Assembly (NCBI RefSeq): GCF_016612535.1
Contig: NZ_JAENXS010000001.1
Location: 1,575,501-1,639,500 of the forward strand
Origin: Bradyrhizobium diazoefficiens
GTDB taxonomy: Bacteria > Pseudomonadota > Alphaproteobacteria > Rhizobiales > Xanthobacteraceae
Direction of reading: 5' to 3'
DNA: 64,000 nucleotides
The notes beneath the pieces are model-generated. The model made no database searches. It was not told where the DNA came from and saw only the letters and a list, made by a program, of their open reading frames with translations. Each line of letters opens with the position of its first letter. Position 1 is the first letter of the stretch. Shown here in pieces: positions 8,520 to 15,510 of this stretch. Made by a program: the position numbers and the translations under genes.

Positions 8520-9223
8520 AAACGCCGAAGTCCTTTGCCCAAGCCCTCGCCGAAACGCACCTACCTTCGGTGTTCAATCCCTACGCCGATTGTTGCTCGA
8601 CTTATGATCGAGCAGATGCCGCGCGCGTCCGGCGGCGGAATCTTGTGCGCTGTCTGGATGCGGCCATAACTGCGCGTGTCGACACGATCTGGATCGCCCG
8701 CGATCTGGGCTATCGTGGCGGCCGCAGAACGGGCGTGCCGCTGACGGACGAGGTCCATTTGGGCCAGGCGGCGGCGCTGATGGGCGGCATAGCACTGGAT
8801 CGCGCGACAAAAGGTCCGGTGGTCGCGGAGCGGACCGCGGCCATCGTCTGGAGCGTGCTAACTCGCATCGGCGAGCCCGCCGTGTTGTGGAATATATTTC
8901 CTCTTCATCCGCATGAGGCGGATGACCCGTTCTCGAATCGTTGCCACACAAGGGGTGAGCGCGAAGCCACGTGGCCATTGCTCACGGCTCTCATTGCAAT
9001 GATCAAGCCGCGCCGGATCGTGGCAATCGGCCGCGATGCCGGCATGGCGCTAAACGGCCTCGACATAACGGTCGAGATCGTGCGCCATCCAAGTTATGGC
9101 GGCCAGGCCGAGTTCATCTCGGGCGTCAATCACATCTACGGTGTCGCGGCCGACGATGACAATCGACAGACGCTAGAGCTTCCCTTCTCCGGCACTCAAG
9201 CCGCGAAAGGCGCTGCTGCCTGA
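8516..9223 (+). CDS. Uracil-DNA-glycosylase superfamily-like protein
   Basis: 235 residues from a TTG start that overlaps the MazG stop by four bases. UDG-superfamily-like features include an N-terminal 'NPYADCCSTYD', a glycine-rich 'ARDLGYRGGRRTG' (61-73) at the place of the catalytic loop, 'WNIFPLHPHE' (125-134), and a late 'RHPSYGG' (190-196) matching the H-P-S motif of UDG motif 2. It would cleave a base from DNA or bind damaged or modified DNA; the substrate base cannot be read from the sequence. Its last 28 bases overlap the 3' end of the convergent thymidylate-synthase-like gene. It is co-translated with a nucleotide pyrophosphohydrolase. Confidence 0.7.
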   Translation: MKTPKSFAQALAETHLPSVFNPYADCCSTYDRADAARVRRRNLVRCLDAAITARVDTIWIARDLGYRGGRRTGVPLTDEVHLGQAAALMGGIALDRATKGPVVAERTAAIVWSVLTRIGEPAVLWNIFPLHPHEADDPFSNRCHTRGEREATWPLLTALIAMIKPRRIVAIGRDAGMALNGLDITVEIVRHPSYGGQAEFISGVNHIYGVAADDDNRQTLELPFSGTQAAKGAAA

Positions 9224-9978
9224 TCGAACTTTGTGATCATCGCAGTAATGTCGGATCGGCTGGCAGGCTTTCCGTTGCGACGGGGTTGGTCGATTTCGGC
9301 ATGGGTGGAAATGACGGTAAGCGCGCCGACCTTGAGGCCCGCCTCATGAGCGACAAAGTCCATGAGGCGGCCAAGACCAATCAGGTTTCCCAGCAGCTTT
9401 TCGATATAGAAGTGATTGCGATACATCGCGGTCAAGGTCAGCGTCTTTTCCGCGCCAGGCATGATCTTGAAGCTCATGAAACTGAGGCACTGTCCGCCAT
9501 AAGGCGAATTATCGACATCCCTGACTGGATCGAACAGTGACAGCTCGAACTTGTTTAGGGCCCGCACGTCCTCGTTTTTCAGACGTTCGACGATATCCCA
9601 GAGCTGATTGGGCGCATCACCCTCGGCCACCGGATATTGAATCATGCGCTCGAAATAGTAACCAGACCAGCGTTCGCTTCGCCGAACCTTCTTCAGAATA
9701 TTGTCGCGAAAAATATCGAAGAAGGCAGGTGCGCCGTACCGGCGATAAAGGCCGGCAGGAAAGATGGTGTTCGCCACCGTCTCCACCGACTTCTCGCAGT
9801 CAGACAAGAACTCGTCTACGATCGCGACACGTGGGTTAGCCAGCGTCGCATGAGCGACTGGATCCGCGATATCGATGATGACATTGTAGGCCGCGTGGCC
9901 TGGGCGACCATCGACGGCGCGCACGGCTTCGCGCCAGGCGCTCGCGCAATCAGGCTGCGATGGGATCGGCAGGTACAT
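9196..9978 (-). CDS. Divergent thymidylate-synthase-fold protein
   Basis: 260 residues from the ATG at 9976-9978, preceded by GGAGGAGGT; a longer frame upstream merely overlaps the protease gene. I infer the TS fold from ordered landmarks: 'WDIVERLKNEDVRALNKFELSLFDP' region (127-151), a Cys in 'GGQCLSFMSFKI' (C164, position of the TS nucleophile), 'MYRNHF' (R187), 'LLGNLIGLGRLMDFVAHEAG' (N198), and 'STHAEID' (H226) where TS has GDAHIY. The canonical P-C-H is G-Q-C, so the enzyme is divergent. Possible roles are pyrimidine methylation or hydroxymethylation of dNMPs, or a non-catalytic sensor. It is the last gene of the leftward operon and overlaps the protease gene by 29 bases. Confidence 0.6.
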   Translation of the reverse strand: MYLPIPSQPDCASAWREAVRAVDGRPGHAAYNVIIDIADPVAHATLANPRVAIVDEFLSDCEKSVETVANTIFPAGLYRRYGAPAFFDIFRDNILKKVRRSERWSGYYFERMIQYPVAEGDAPNQLWDIVERLKNEDVRALNKFELSLFDPVRDVDNSPYGGQCLSFMSFKIMPGAEKTLTLTAMYRNHFYIEKLLGNLIGLGRLMDFVAHEAGLKVGALTVISTHAEIDQPRRNGKPASRSDITAMITKFDQAAAPFAA

Positions 9979-10636
9979 CGACCTCCTCCAACAAGGTTGC
10001 GGCCGCATAGATGCGTGAGCCAAGGAACCGTTCCGTAAGCCAGCCGTAGCCCGCGTCACCCCAGCTCGGCCCCCAACTATTACGCACCAGGACGGCACGC
10101 TGGCCGTCGACCTTCCCGTGGCCGACCGCGACGACAGCGTGGCGCCGGTCAGGCTCCGGTTGCTCGCCGGGCGCGGGATTAACGACACCTTGCGGGTTCC
10201 GTTGATAGAAGGCGCGCGACAGCATCGTCAGCACGATCACGGGGCGCCTTTGATCCAGTTCCTGGATGATTCGGTCGATCGAGTGGGTAGCGCTTGCGCC
10301 GTTACGGCCAAACAGCTTGCCGATCTCGCGCGGCGGCGCCCATGACGCTACGTCCGCCGGTGTTGCCGACAGATAGGGCCAGCCGCTCTCTTCGGGTTGC
10401 CCGTCCTTGCGGAGCGCCTGCAGCATCGAGGACAAGAGGGCGCCGGTGTTCGGCGCTCGGCCGGCGCGCCGTTGCGCTTGAAAGAAGGCATACTCGCATG
10501 ACAATGGCGCCCAACCCTCACGTAGAGCGGCGTGCGCATCGCTCGCGGCGAAGGCAAGGCAAGTAGGGCGCGCCCCTTGATTGCGGGCAGGGCCGAAAGA
10601 AGCCCGCAAATCGACCGAAATCGTAATGTCGCTCAT
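9950..10636 (-). CDS. Papain-like (C1) cysteine peptidase, no pro-domain
   Basis: 228 residues. The catalytic set is complete and correctly spaced: Gln20 of the oxyanion hole and Cys26 six residues later (NQGARPTCLAFA), His166 (RRHAVVAVGHG) and Asn186 in the classic 'RNSWGPSWGDAGYGW'. There is no signal peptide and no inhibitory propeptide, so the enzyme should be cytoplasmic and made active unless held by a partner. The gene starts inside the stop of the ImmA/IrrE-chagasin gene (ATGA overlap at 10633-10636). That neighbour's tail looks like a chagasin inhibitor of exactly this peptidase class. Confidence 0.85.
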   Translation of the reverse strand: MSDITISVDLRASFGPARNQGARPTCLAFAASDAHAALREGWAPLSCEYAFFQAQRRAGRAPNTGALLSSMLQALRKDGQPEESGWPYLSATPADVASWAPPREIGKLFGRNGASATHSIDRIIQELDQRRPVIVLTMLSRAFYQRNPQGVVNPAPGEQPEPDRRHAVVAVGHGKVDGQRAVLVRNSWGPSWGDAGYGWLTERFLGSRIYAAATLLEEVDVPADPIAA

Positions 10637-11646
10637 GCGGCCTCAAGCAGCCTTCGCCGTTCGGCGCGCGAAAGCCCCTCTTGCTCAGGGCCAGTCAGAT
10701 CGACATCTACGGCAAGGGTCGCAAGCGGCGGATCAGGATCCCATGGTCGACGTTCGTCGATCGCGAGCCGTCCGCGATAGGTGTCCGGTGGCGTTGCCGT
10801 CACCCGCCTGATGACAGGGCCACCGACACCATCGGCGTCAATCGCCTGTAGGTCGTCGCGGACGACGGCGAATCCGCTCTCTTTGAGCTGATCGATGTCC
10901 CAGAGGTAGCCTCCGCCGCTATGTTCTTCGAGCCGGAGGACAAACAGATCGTTGCGGCTGCCGTCGATGCGCGCTCCTGCGTCGCGCTCGGTGAGCAGCC
11001 AGACGTCGCCGCGGTAGTCTTGCGGCTGGTAGGCCTCAAGCAGCGCGACTTTCATCTCACGCGGCTGGGTCTGAAGTAGCTCCCGCGCCTGCGTCGGCTG
11101 GATGAATCGGTGGCGGGCGAGCGTCCAGCAAGTCGCCTCATAACTGGCGCCGATCCGCAAAGAGAGCTGGTAGACCGCGCTCGGTCGCCGAAAATCCGGA
11201 ACGGTCCAGCCCTGGCGCGCCGCATGCCAAGCGACAAGCCAGCGGGGCATCATGAACTCGACGGCGAACGCGTCGGCCTCAACCTCCTGAAAGTCGCCTG
11301 TCGGCTGCGCCTGCAACGGCATCCGTCGCAGAATGCTCTCGTCATCAAGGCTGGGCTGATGCTGCATGCGAAAGTGGCCGAGCTCATGAGCCGCGGTAAA
11401 CCGCTGAATGCTCATCGGACGTTGGGTCGTAACAAGGACGCCGGGTCCAGGTTCGCTCAGATAAGCACCAAGGAGCCCTTGCAGGGGCCGTACAAGCAGC
11501 GGGAGGTCCAAGGCATGGATAGCGGCGAAGATGTCGACGTTGCCCCCGGCCGCCTCGATCTGCTGACGCAAGTCAAGCTGCTGATGCAGCCGGGCCGCGG
11601 CCATCGTGCCAGCGCGAACGGCGCTCGGATAATCCGCGGCCACCAT
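10633..11646 (-). CDS. ImmA/IrrE metallopeptidase fused to chagasin-like inhibitor domain
   Basis: 337 residues. The N-terminal peptidase (about 1-200) has the zinc motif HELGH at 87-91 and the third ligand region 'EVEADAFAVEFMMP' (121-134), as in ImmA/IrrE/PezT-linked proteases that cleave XRE repressors. The C-terminal part (about 211-318) carries the three loops of chagasin (I42) cysteine-protease inhibitors: 'HSGGGYLW' (242-249, for NPTTGYxW), 'GVGGPV' (273-278), and 'RRPWDP' (299-304, for RPW). The next gene encodes a papain-like peptidase. The gene follows the XRE stop after three bases. Inhibition of that peptidase, and release on signalling, are inference. Confidence 0.75.
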   Translation of the reverse strand: MVAADYPSAVRAGTMAAARLHQQLDLRQQIEAAGGNVDIFAAIHALDLPLLVRPLQGLLGAYLSEPGPGVLVTTQRPMSIQRFTAAHELGHFRMQHQPSLDDESILRRMPLQAQPTGDFQEVEADAFAVEFMMPRWLVAWHAARQGWTVPDFRRPSAVYQLSLRIGASYEATCWTLARHRFIQPTQARELLQTQPREMKVALLEAYQPQDYRGDVWLLTERDAGARIDGSRNDLFVLRLEEHSGGGYLWDIDQLKESGFAVVRDDLQAIDADGVGGPVIRRVTATPPDTYRGRLAIDERRPWDPDPPLATLAVDVDLTGPEQEGLSRAERRRLLEAA

Positions 11647-11649
11647 GGA

Positions 11650-12021
11650 TCAGACTCGTGCCGCGCGCGACCGAGCGCGCAGATATTCGGCGAAACGTCC
11701 GAGTTCGCTGCGGTCCTGCTCGGACAGGTCCGCCGCCTTTCGCGCCAGATGGGCCACATCGATCGGCAAGCTCGCAGCAGCGTCTTCCCCGGTGAAATAG
11801 CCCACCGGCTGACGGTACAGCTTGGCAAGCCGGGCGAGTTCGATCGCCTCGACGCGGCGTTGACCATTCTCGATATCCGTCAGGGCGGTTCGTGGAATCT
11901 TCAAATAGGTTGCGACCTCTTCCTGCTTCAGACCGAGATACTTGCGCGCTTCACGTAGACGATCGCCCAGGAGCCGGCGGGCTTCGTCATCGTTGTCCGG
12001 ATGAACTGCGAGTTCAGTCAT
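11650..12021 (-). CDS. XRE-family helix-turn-helix regulator
   Basis: 123 residues from the ATG at 12019-12021, chosen for the AGGAG seven bases upstream and the ATGA overlap with the preceding stop. The HTH is at about 18-70: 'GDRLREARKYLGLKQEEVATY', then 'IPRTALTDIENGQRRV'. The C-terminal helix 'DLSEQDRSELGRFAEYL' probably dimerises. XRE-ImmA/IrrE pairs are switches in which the protease cuts the repressor when triggered, for example by DNA damage or infection. It likely represses the operon through the palindrome at 12396-12414. Confidence 0.85.
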   Translation of the reverse strand: MTELAVHPDNDDEARRLLGDRLREARKYLGLKQEEVATYLKIPRTALTDIENGQRRVEAIELARLAKLYRQPVGYFTGEDAAASLPIDVAHLARKAADLSEQDRSELGRFAEYLRARSRAARV

Positions 12022-12362
12022 GATTTCGCTCCTTTCTTCTTCGTCCACTCTTTCTCCAAACGAGGCAATAGCTGCCCGAGAGCGCTGTCGACCGAAGTGT
12101 AACCGCCTGCCCGGACGACGCTTTCAGGCAGCTCGAATCCGACAATCGGTTCGACCGCGCAAAGGATCGAAACGACCACCAACGAGTCTACGTGAACGGA
12201 CGCTTTGGAGATGTCCGCGGGCACCGAGGGCAGAGCCATTCCCCTAATCGACGCCTCGATCTTCACGGCCTCGATCAATTCGTCGCGCAGTTTTGCCTCG
12301 ACGGCAGCCATGGGGAATGGCGCAATCTTAACGGGCGGCGGGGCGAGTGTGGTGGTTGCCAT
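12018..12362 (-). CDS. Acyl-carrier-protein-like small protein
   Basis: 114 residues and the first gene of the leftward operon. After a proline-rich N terminus, the protein shows a carrier-protein pattern: a helix (DELIEAVKIEASIRG), a loop ending in 'VHVDSLVVVSI' with Ser60 in a D-S-L motif like the phosphopantetheine site of ACPs, then 'GFELPESVVRAGGYTSVDSAL', matching the second helix/loop and 'F-x-I/L-P-x-x' of ACPs. The usual glycine of GxDSL is replaced by His. Whether it carries phosphopantetheine is unknown. Its coupling to XRE (ATGA overlap) is unusual for an ACP. Confidence 0.55.
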   Translation of the reverse strand: MATTTLAPPPVKIAPFPMAAVEAKLRDELIEAVKIEASIRGMALPSVPADISKASVHVDSLVVVSILCAVEPIVGFELPESVVRAGGYTSVDSALGQLLPRLEKEWTKKKGAKS

Positions 12363-12389
12363 CGCTGTGTCTTTCTAGGACCCGTAGCG

Positions 12390-12418
12390 AATATAATGTC
12401 TGAATTTCCGACATGCAA
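12390..12418 (-). promoter_or_regulatory. Sigma70-like promoter with XRE operator palindrome
   Basis: On the minus strand TTGCAT (12418-12413) and TATATT (12395-12390) are separated by exactly 17 bases. The spacer and the last bases of the -35 box form a 19-bp palindrome, ATGTCGGAAATTCAGACAT (12414-12396), imperfect at one symmetric pair. This drives the gene starting at 12362 with a leader of about 20 bases. A repressor at the palindrome would block polymerase, fitting the XRE protein encoded in the operon. Confidence 0.7.
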
Positions 12419-12450
12419 GTGGTTTCGAGGCCCTTTTGGGCCGGTCCCAG

Positions 12451-13773
12451 CTAGCGCCCGATGCGATGCAGTCGAAAGAGCTTCTCGAAGAAATCGGTGA
12501 TCCTCGATTCGGCCCCGTCGCCGACTAGCTCATTCGCGCCGAAGCGATAGATCTCATACCCGGCAAGGCGCAATTCCCGGTCAGCCGACACCATTTCCGC
12601 ATAGACCTTCAACGACGCCTGGTCCTTCTCTGAGAAGTGGTGCTTCCCATCAACCTCTAGGACGATGCGTTGGCGCTCGGGGAGGAGGAGCAAGAAATCC
12701 ATGCGCTGCCGTGGAAGCGGCAGGCGATGGCGCAAGGTCTTCACGACAGCGGGGTCATAGTGAAGATAGACCTGCGGCAGGAGCGCCGGCAGTGCATCGC
12801 CAAGGCCTGATCGATAGACCTTGAAGTACGTGGCGAAGAGTTTTCGCTCGGCTTCTGACGCCAATGATTTTTGCAGGCGCGCACCAAGATTTGCCGCGTC
12901 GGCCCCTGAAGTGACCGCGCGCCACCACGCCACGAGCTCCGACCAGAGAAGTCCGTTTGGGCTGATCGGCCGGTCATAGACCAAGCAGCTCTCCTCACCA
13001 GAGAGAATGACGATGTCGTTGTTGATAGCATCGGCGAAGCCAATCTCGGGCTTCGGGCCTTGGGAAGCGAAGATCAGGTTGTTGGGTCGGCCGTCTACTC
13101 CGCGCACGAGGGAGCGGAAGACGAAAATCGGGTGACCGGAGAGTTCGCTTTCCTGCGCCAACTCGTATCCATCGCGCGAAAGGATTTTGTTGAGGGCGGC
13201 GACCGTCTGCAATTGCTCCTTCCCCGATCTTGAGAGGGGGTGAACAGCTTCCTCGAGCAACGCGCCGAACCGTGCTCTGGAGCAGTCGAATGCGCCGATT
13301 TCGCCGAACAGATATTCAACCGACCAATCACCGGGATTACGATCCATGTGCTGCGCGATCTGATCGCGCAGGCTTCGACCGCTGCTTCCGAGGAAATCTT
13401 CAATGGGCGTGGAGAGAGGGAAATATCGTCCGACCATCTCCACCGTGCCACGCTCGCCGGCTAGGTCATCTCCGAAGGTACGCGCGACGTCGCGCCGGGT
13501 GATGTGAGTCAGAGGCGGGTCGCTAGCTTCTAGCACCTTGCGTCCGGCTTCGTCGAGGGGGATGTCTCCGCGCTGAGCCGCGAACTTCAAGGCCAAGCGC
13601 GCCAGTTCCTCCTCGGTAAAGTTGGCGAGCGCCAGCTCGACGCGTTGCCGCTTTGAGAGACCTTCACCCGTCGGGACGACGAGGCCGGCGATTCGCTCCG
13701 GTGCCTCACTCAGCTCCGCGTGGGTCATCGGCTGCAGAACGCCGGCTATAAGGCTATGGAGGTCAGCAGCCAT
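12451..13773 (-). CDS. AbiJ-NTD3-like protein with DUF559/Vsr-type nuclease tail
   Basis: 440 residues. The middle (about 120-235) matches the AbiJ N-terminal domain 3 pattern known from abortive-infection-like proteins: 'STPIEDFLGSSGRSLRDQI', 'LLEEAVHPLSRSGKEQLQ', 'LNKILSRDGYELAQESELSG'. The C-terminal 100 residues contain a restriction-endonuclease-like core, 'RMDFLLLLPERQRIVLEVDGKHHF', with D, E and the D-G-K-H-H signature seen in DUF559/Vsr-like nucleases. The N-terminal 110 residues are helical and unassigned. It starts 18 bases after the Mrr-like gene on the same strand. An antiphage role by nuclease activity is likely but inferred. Confidence 0.65.
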   Translation of the reverse strand: MAADLHSLIAGVLQPMTHAELSEAPERIAGLVVPTGEGLSKRQRVELALANFTEEELARLALKFAAQRGDIPLDEAGRKVLEASDPPLTHITRRDVARTFGDDLAGERGTVEMVGRYFPLSTPIEDFLGSSGRSLRDQIAQHMDRNPGDWSVEYLFGEIGAFDCSRARFGALLEEAVHPLSRSGKEQLQTVAALNKILSRDGYELAQESELSGHPIFVFRSLVRGVDGRPNNLIFASQGPKPEIGFADAINNDIVILSGEESCLVYDRPISPNGLLWSELVAWWRAVTSGADAANLGARLQKSLASEAERKLFATYFKVYRSGLGDALPALLPQVYLHYDPAVVKTLRHRLPLPRQRMDFLLLLPERQRIVLEVDGKHHFSEKDQASLKVYAEMVSADRELRLAGYEIYRFGANELVGDGAESRITDFFEKLFRLHRIGR

Positions 13774-13791
13774 CGGGAGACTGGGCGGCCG

Positions 13792-14733
13792 TCATTCCAG
13801 GACGACCTTGAAGGAGGGATATGGTCGTCGGAAAGCGGTAAGCACTCGATCGCGCGCCCGGTCCATCTCGCGAGCTGCTGCGTCGGTCAGCATGAAAGTC
13901 GGGCAAGCGGGATTGCCGCAGCCGCAAGGTCTGATTTCGCCGGAGGACAGCAGCGCTTTGAATCGACGTCGAAGCTGGTCCAATTCACGAACAGTTAGTT
14001 CGAGGGCGCTGCGGATGCTGGCATCGCGGATGTGATGAAGCGAAGGAAGTCGGTGGATTTCGACGCCCTCCCGCGTTTGCCAGATGCCCGTGCTGAGCAC
14101 CCGGATCGTGTCGTCAATGGCCTGTTGGAATGCGTGGAGATTGCTCTCTTCTTGAAATGGCGTCCGAAACGCCGGCCGATCGAAGGCACGGGCGAACATT
14201 GCAAGGTCCTGCTCGTCATCGACGTCTTGAAACTTGTCGACGAAATTGCGCAACTCGACTTCGCTGTCGGGAAACGGAACGCCGTCGACCAGGCGCCGCA
14301 GAAGGAATTCGGCTCGAAGCCGGAGCTGCTCCTCGAACTCCGTGCCAGACCAGATCGCTACTTTAGGGACGCCCAATTTCGCGGCCGCCGAGCGAACCTC
14401 ATCGCGGCGTTGGGCCGAGACACTGCCGCGGCACACGAACTTGAAAGCGTCAGGTTTGCCGGTCGTAGCTTTGACCGCGGCTGCCATATCCTTCTCGGCC
14501 TTTGCCCGAGTCAGGCTGCCGCGATTGACGCATTGAATGACGGTGCGTTCGTCAGGCTGGTCGTCGAACGGACGTGTGCCGATGATGTCACGCCCTTGGT
14601 CGCTTCCCGTCTGGCCGAACCAAGCGGGGTCAGTCCAGCCATCGCAGAGGTGATAGGCGAACACGAGGCGTTCGAACTCGATGCCGCTGAAATCCTCGAA
14701 GTGAATAGGCCGGACCGTTCGAGCTATCCTCAC
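13792..14733 (-). CDS. Mrr-like PD-(D/E)xK restriction endonuclease-fold protein
   Basis: 313 residues from a GTG at 14731-14733 behind a strong AGGAGGT. The N-terminal 110 residues have an Mrr-type core: 'GIEFERLVFAYHL', 'GSDQGRDIIGTRPFDD', then 'TVIQCVNRGSLTRAKA'. The usual Q-x-K of Mrr reads Q-C-V-N-R, so the catalytic lysine is displaced or lost; activity is uncertain. The C-terminal half is helical and carries a C-G-C-G-N-P-A-C-P cluster (near residue 270) that could bind zinc. It starts 11 bases after vapC and is followed by the AbiJ-like nuclease, suggesting one defence operon. Confidence 0.65.
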   Translation of the reverse strand: MRIARTVRPIHFEDFSGIEFERLVFAYHLCDGWTDPAWFGQTGSDQGRDIIGTRPFDDQPDERTVIQCVNRGSLTRAKAEKDMAAAVKATTGKPDAFKFVCRGSVSAQRRDEVRSAAAKLGVPKVAIWSGTEFEEQLRLRAEFLLRRLVDGVPFPDSEVELRNFVDKFQDVDDEQDLAMFARAFDRPAFRTPFQEESNLHAFQQAIDDTIRVLSTGIWQTREGVEIHRLPSLHHIRDASIRSALELTVRELDQLRRRFKALLSSGEIRPCGCGNPACPTFMLTDAAAREMDRARDRVLTAFRRPYPSFKVVLE

Positions 14734-14744
14734 CTGTCTACCTC

Positions 14745-15179
14745 CTAACTCCCAGAGCTGCGAAGCGGGTTGAGGATCTGAACACCCTCGAAATCCTTTT
14801 CATTGTCTGTCACGACGACGCAGTGATTGGCCTCGGCAACCGCAGCGATGATGGTGTCGAGTGCGCTTCTGGGACGTCCCTTTGCCTTCCCACCAGCCAT
14901 AAGACTGGCCCAGATGAGGCCAGCTTTCTCGTCAAACGGCAGGACGCGACCGGCGAACAGCGCTTGCGGACCTTCGGGGCCGGCGAACCAAGTTTCGAGG
15001 GTGCTGCGCTTCTTGCCTTTCGGTTTCTCCAAGATGCCTCGGCGGATTTCGGCGACGGTAAGCGAAGCGATGAAGAGGTCGTCGTCTTTCTGCGCGCCCA
15101 TCCAAGCCAGCAGCGAGCCCGACGGCTCCGGCTTTATGACATTGCTAATGATATTTGTATCAAGAAGGTAGCGCGTCAC
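14745..15179 (-). CDS. vapC: VapC-type PIN-domain toxin RNase
   Basis: 144 residues from a GTG overlapping the vapB stop (GTGA). PIN-domain residues are in order: 'LLDTNIISNVI' (first Asp), 'SLTVAEIRRGI' (Glu), 'SALDTIIAAVAEAN' (Asp), and 'VVTDNEKDF' (last Asp). VapC toxins cut tRNA or other RNAs when their antitoxin is lost. The preceding small gene is the likely antitoxin. The toxin gene is followed within 11 bases by the nuclease genes, so the pair may stabilise them or the whole element. Confidence 0.88.
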   Translation of the reverse strand: MTRYLLDTNIISNVIKPEPSGSLLAWMGAQKDDDLFIASLTVAEIRRGILEKPKGKKRSTLETWFAGPEGPQALFAGRVLPFDEKAGLIWASLMAGGKAKGRPRSALDTIIAAVAEANHCVVVTDNEKDFEGVQILNPLRSSGS

Positions 15180-15478
15180 AGATCGACCTTACGCCCCTCT
15201 TCTCGCGGACGGCTGAGGTCGAGATCCGCGCCAACCAGAGGAGAGCGACGCAACGCGGCGAGAATGCCGCCCGCTTTCTGAGGCTCACCTGCCACCGCCT
15301 GCTGTATGGTCCGACGGAGCTGCCCGGCTTCCGGACTGTCCTCCGTCAATTTCCGGGCAAGGGATCGAAGCAGATCGCGGTCGGCGTCGAGCGCCTGGAC
15401 CTCGAACCGCGCGATGCCACGCTCGGTCAGGCGGGACCGATAATTCTCGAGGGCTCTCTTCTGCGCACTGTTGCTCAT
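15176..15478 (-). CDS. vapB: VapB-type antitoxin
   Basis: 100 residues from the ATG at 15476-15478, preceded by GGAGG; a longer open frame upstream has no family support. The sequence 'MSNSAQKRALENYRSRLTER' followed by 'RFEVQALDADRDLLRSLARKL' is the pattern of the DNA-binding antitoxins found with VapC in alphaproteobacteria. The C-terminal tail (SRPREEGRKVDL) is the probable toxin-binding part. The gene overlaps vapC by four bases. An AT-rich inverted repeat upstream is the likely autoregulatory site. Confidence 0.8.
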   Translation of the reverse strand: MSNSAQKRALENYRSRLTERGIARFEVQALDADRDLLRSLARKLTEDSPEAGQLRRTIQQAVAGEPQKAGGILAALRRSPLVGADLDLSRPREEGRKVDL

Positions 15479-15492
15479 CGCCTGCCTCCATG

Positions 15493-15510
15493 CTATATCC
15501 AGATATATAG
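15493..15510 (-). promoter_or_regulatory. vapBC operator-like inverted repeat
   Basis: CTATAT and ATATAG arms flank a 6-base spacer just upstream of the vapB start and its GGAGG. AT-rich inverted repeats in this place are the usual binding sites for VapB or VapBC autorepression; the arms also resemble a -10 box on the minus strand. Confidence 0.55.

Noticed and set aside
9979..10188. 70-codon N-terminal extension of the TS-like gene
   Set aside because: It lies fully inside the papain gene in another frame and has no conserved pattern; the ATG at 9978 has a perfect GGAGGAGGT.
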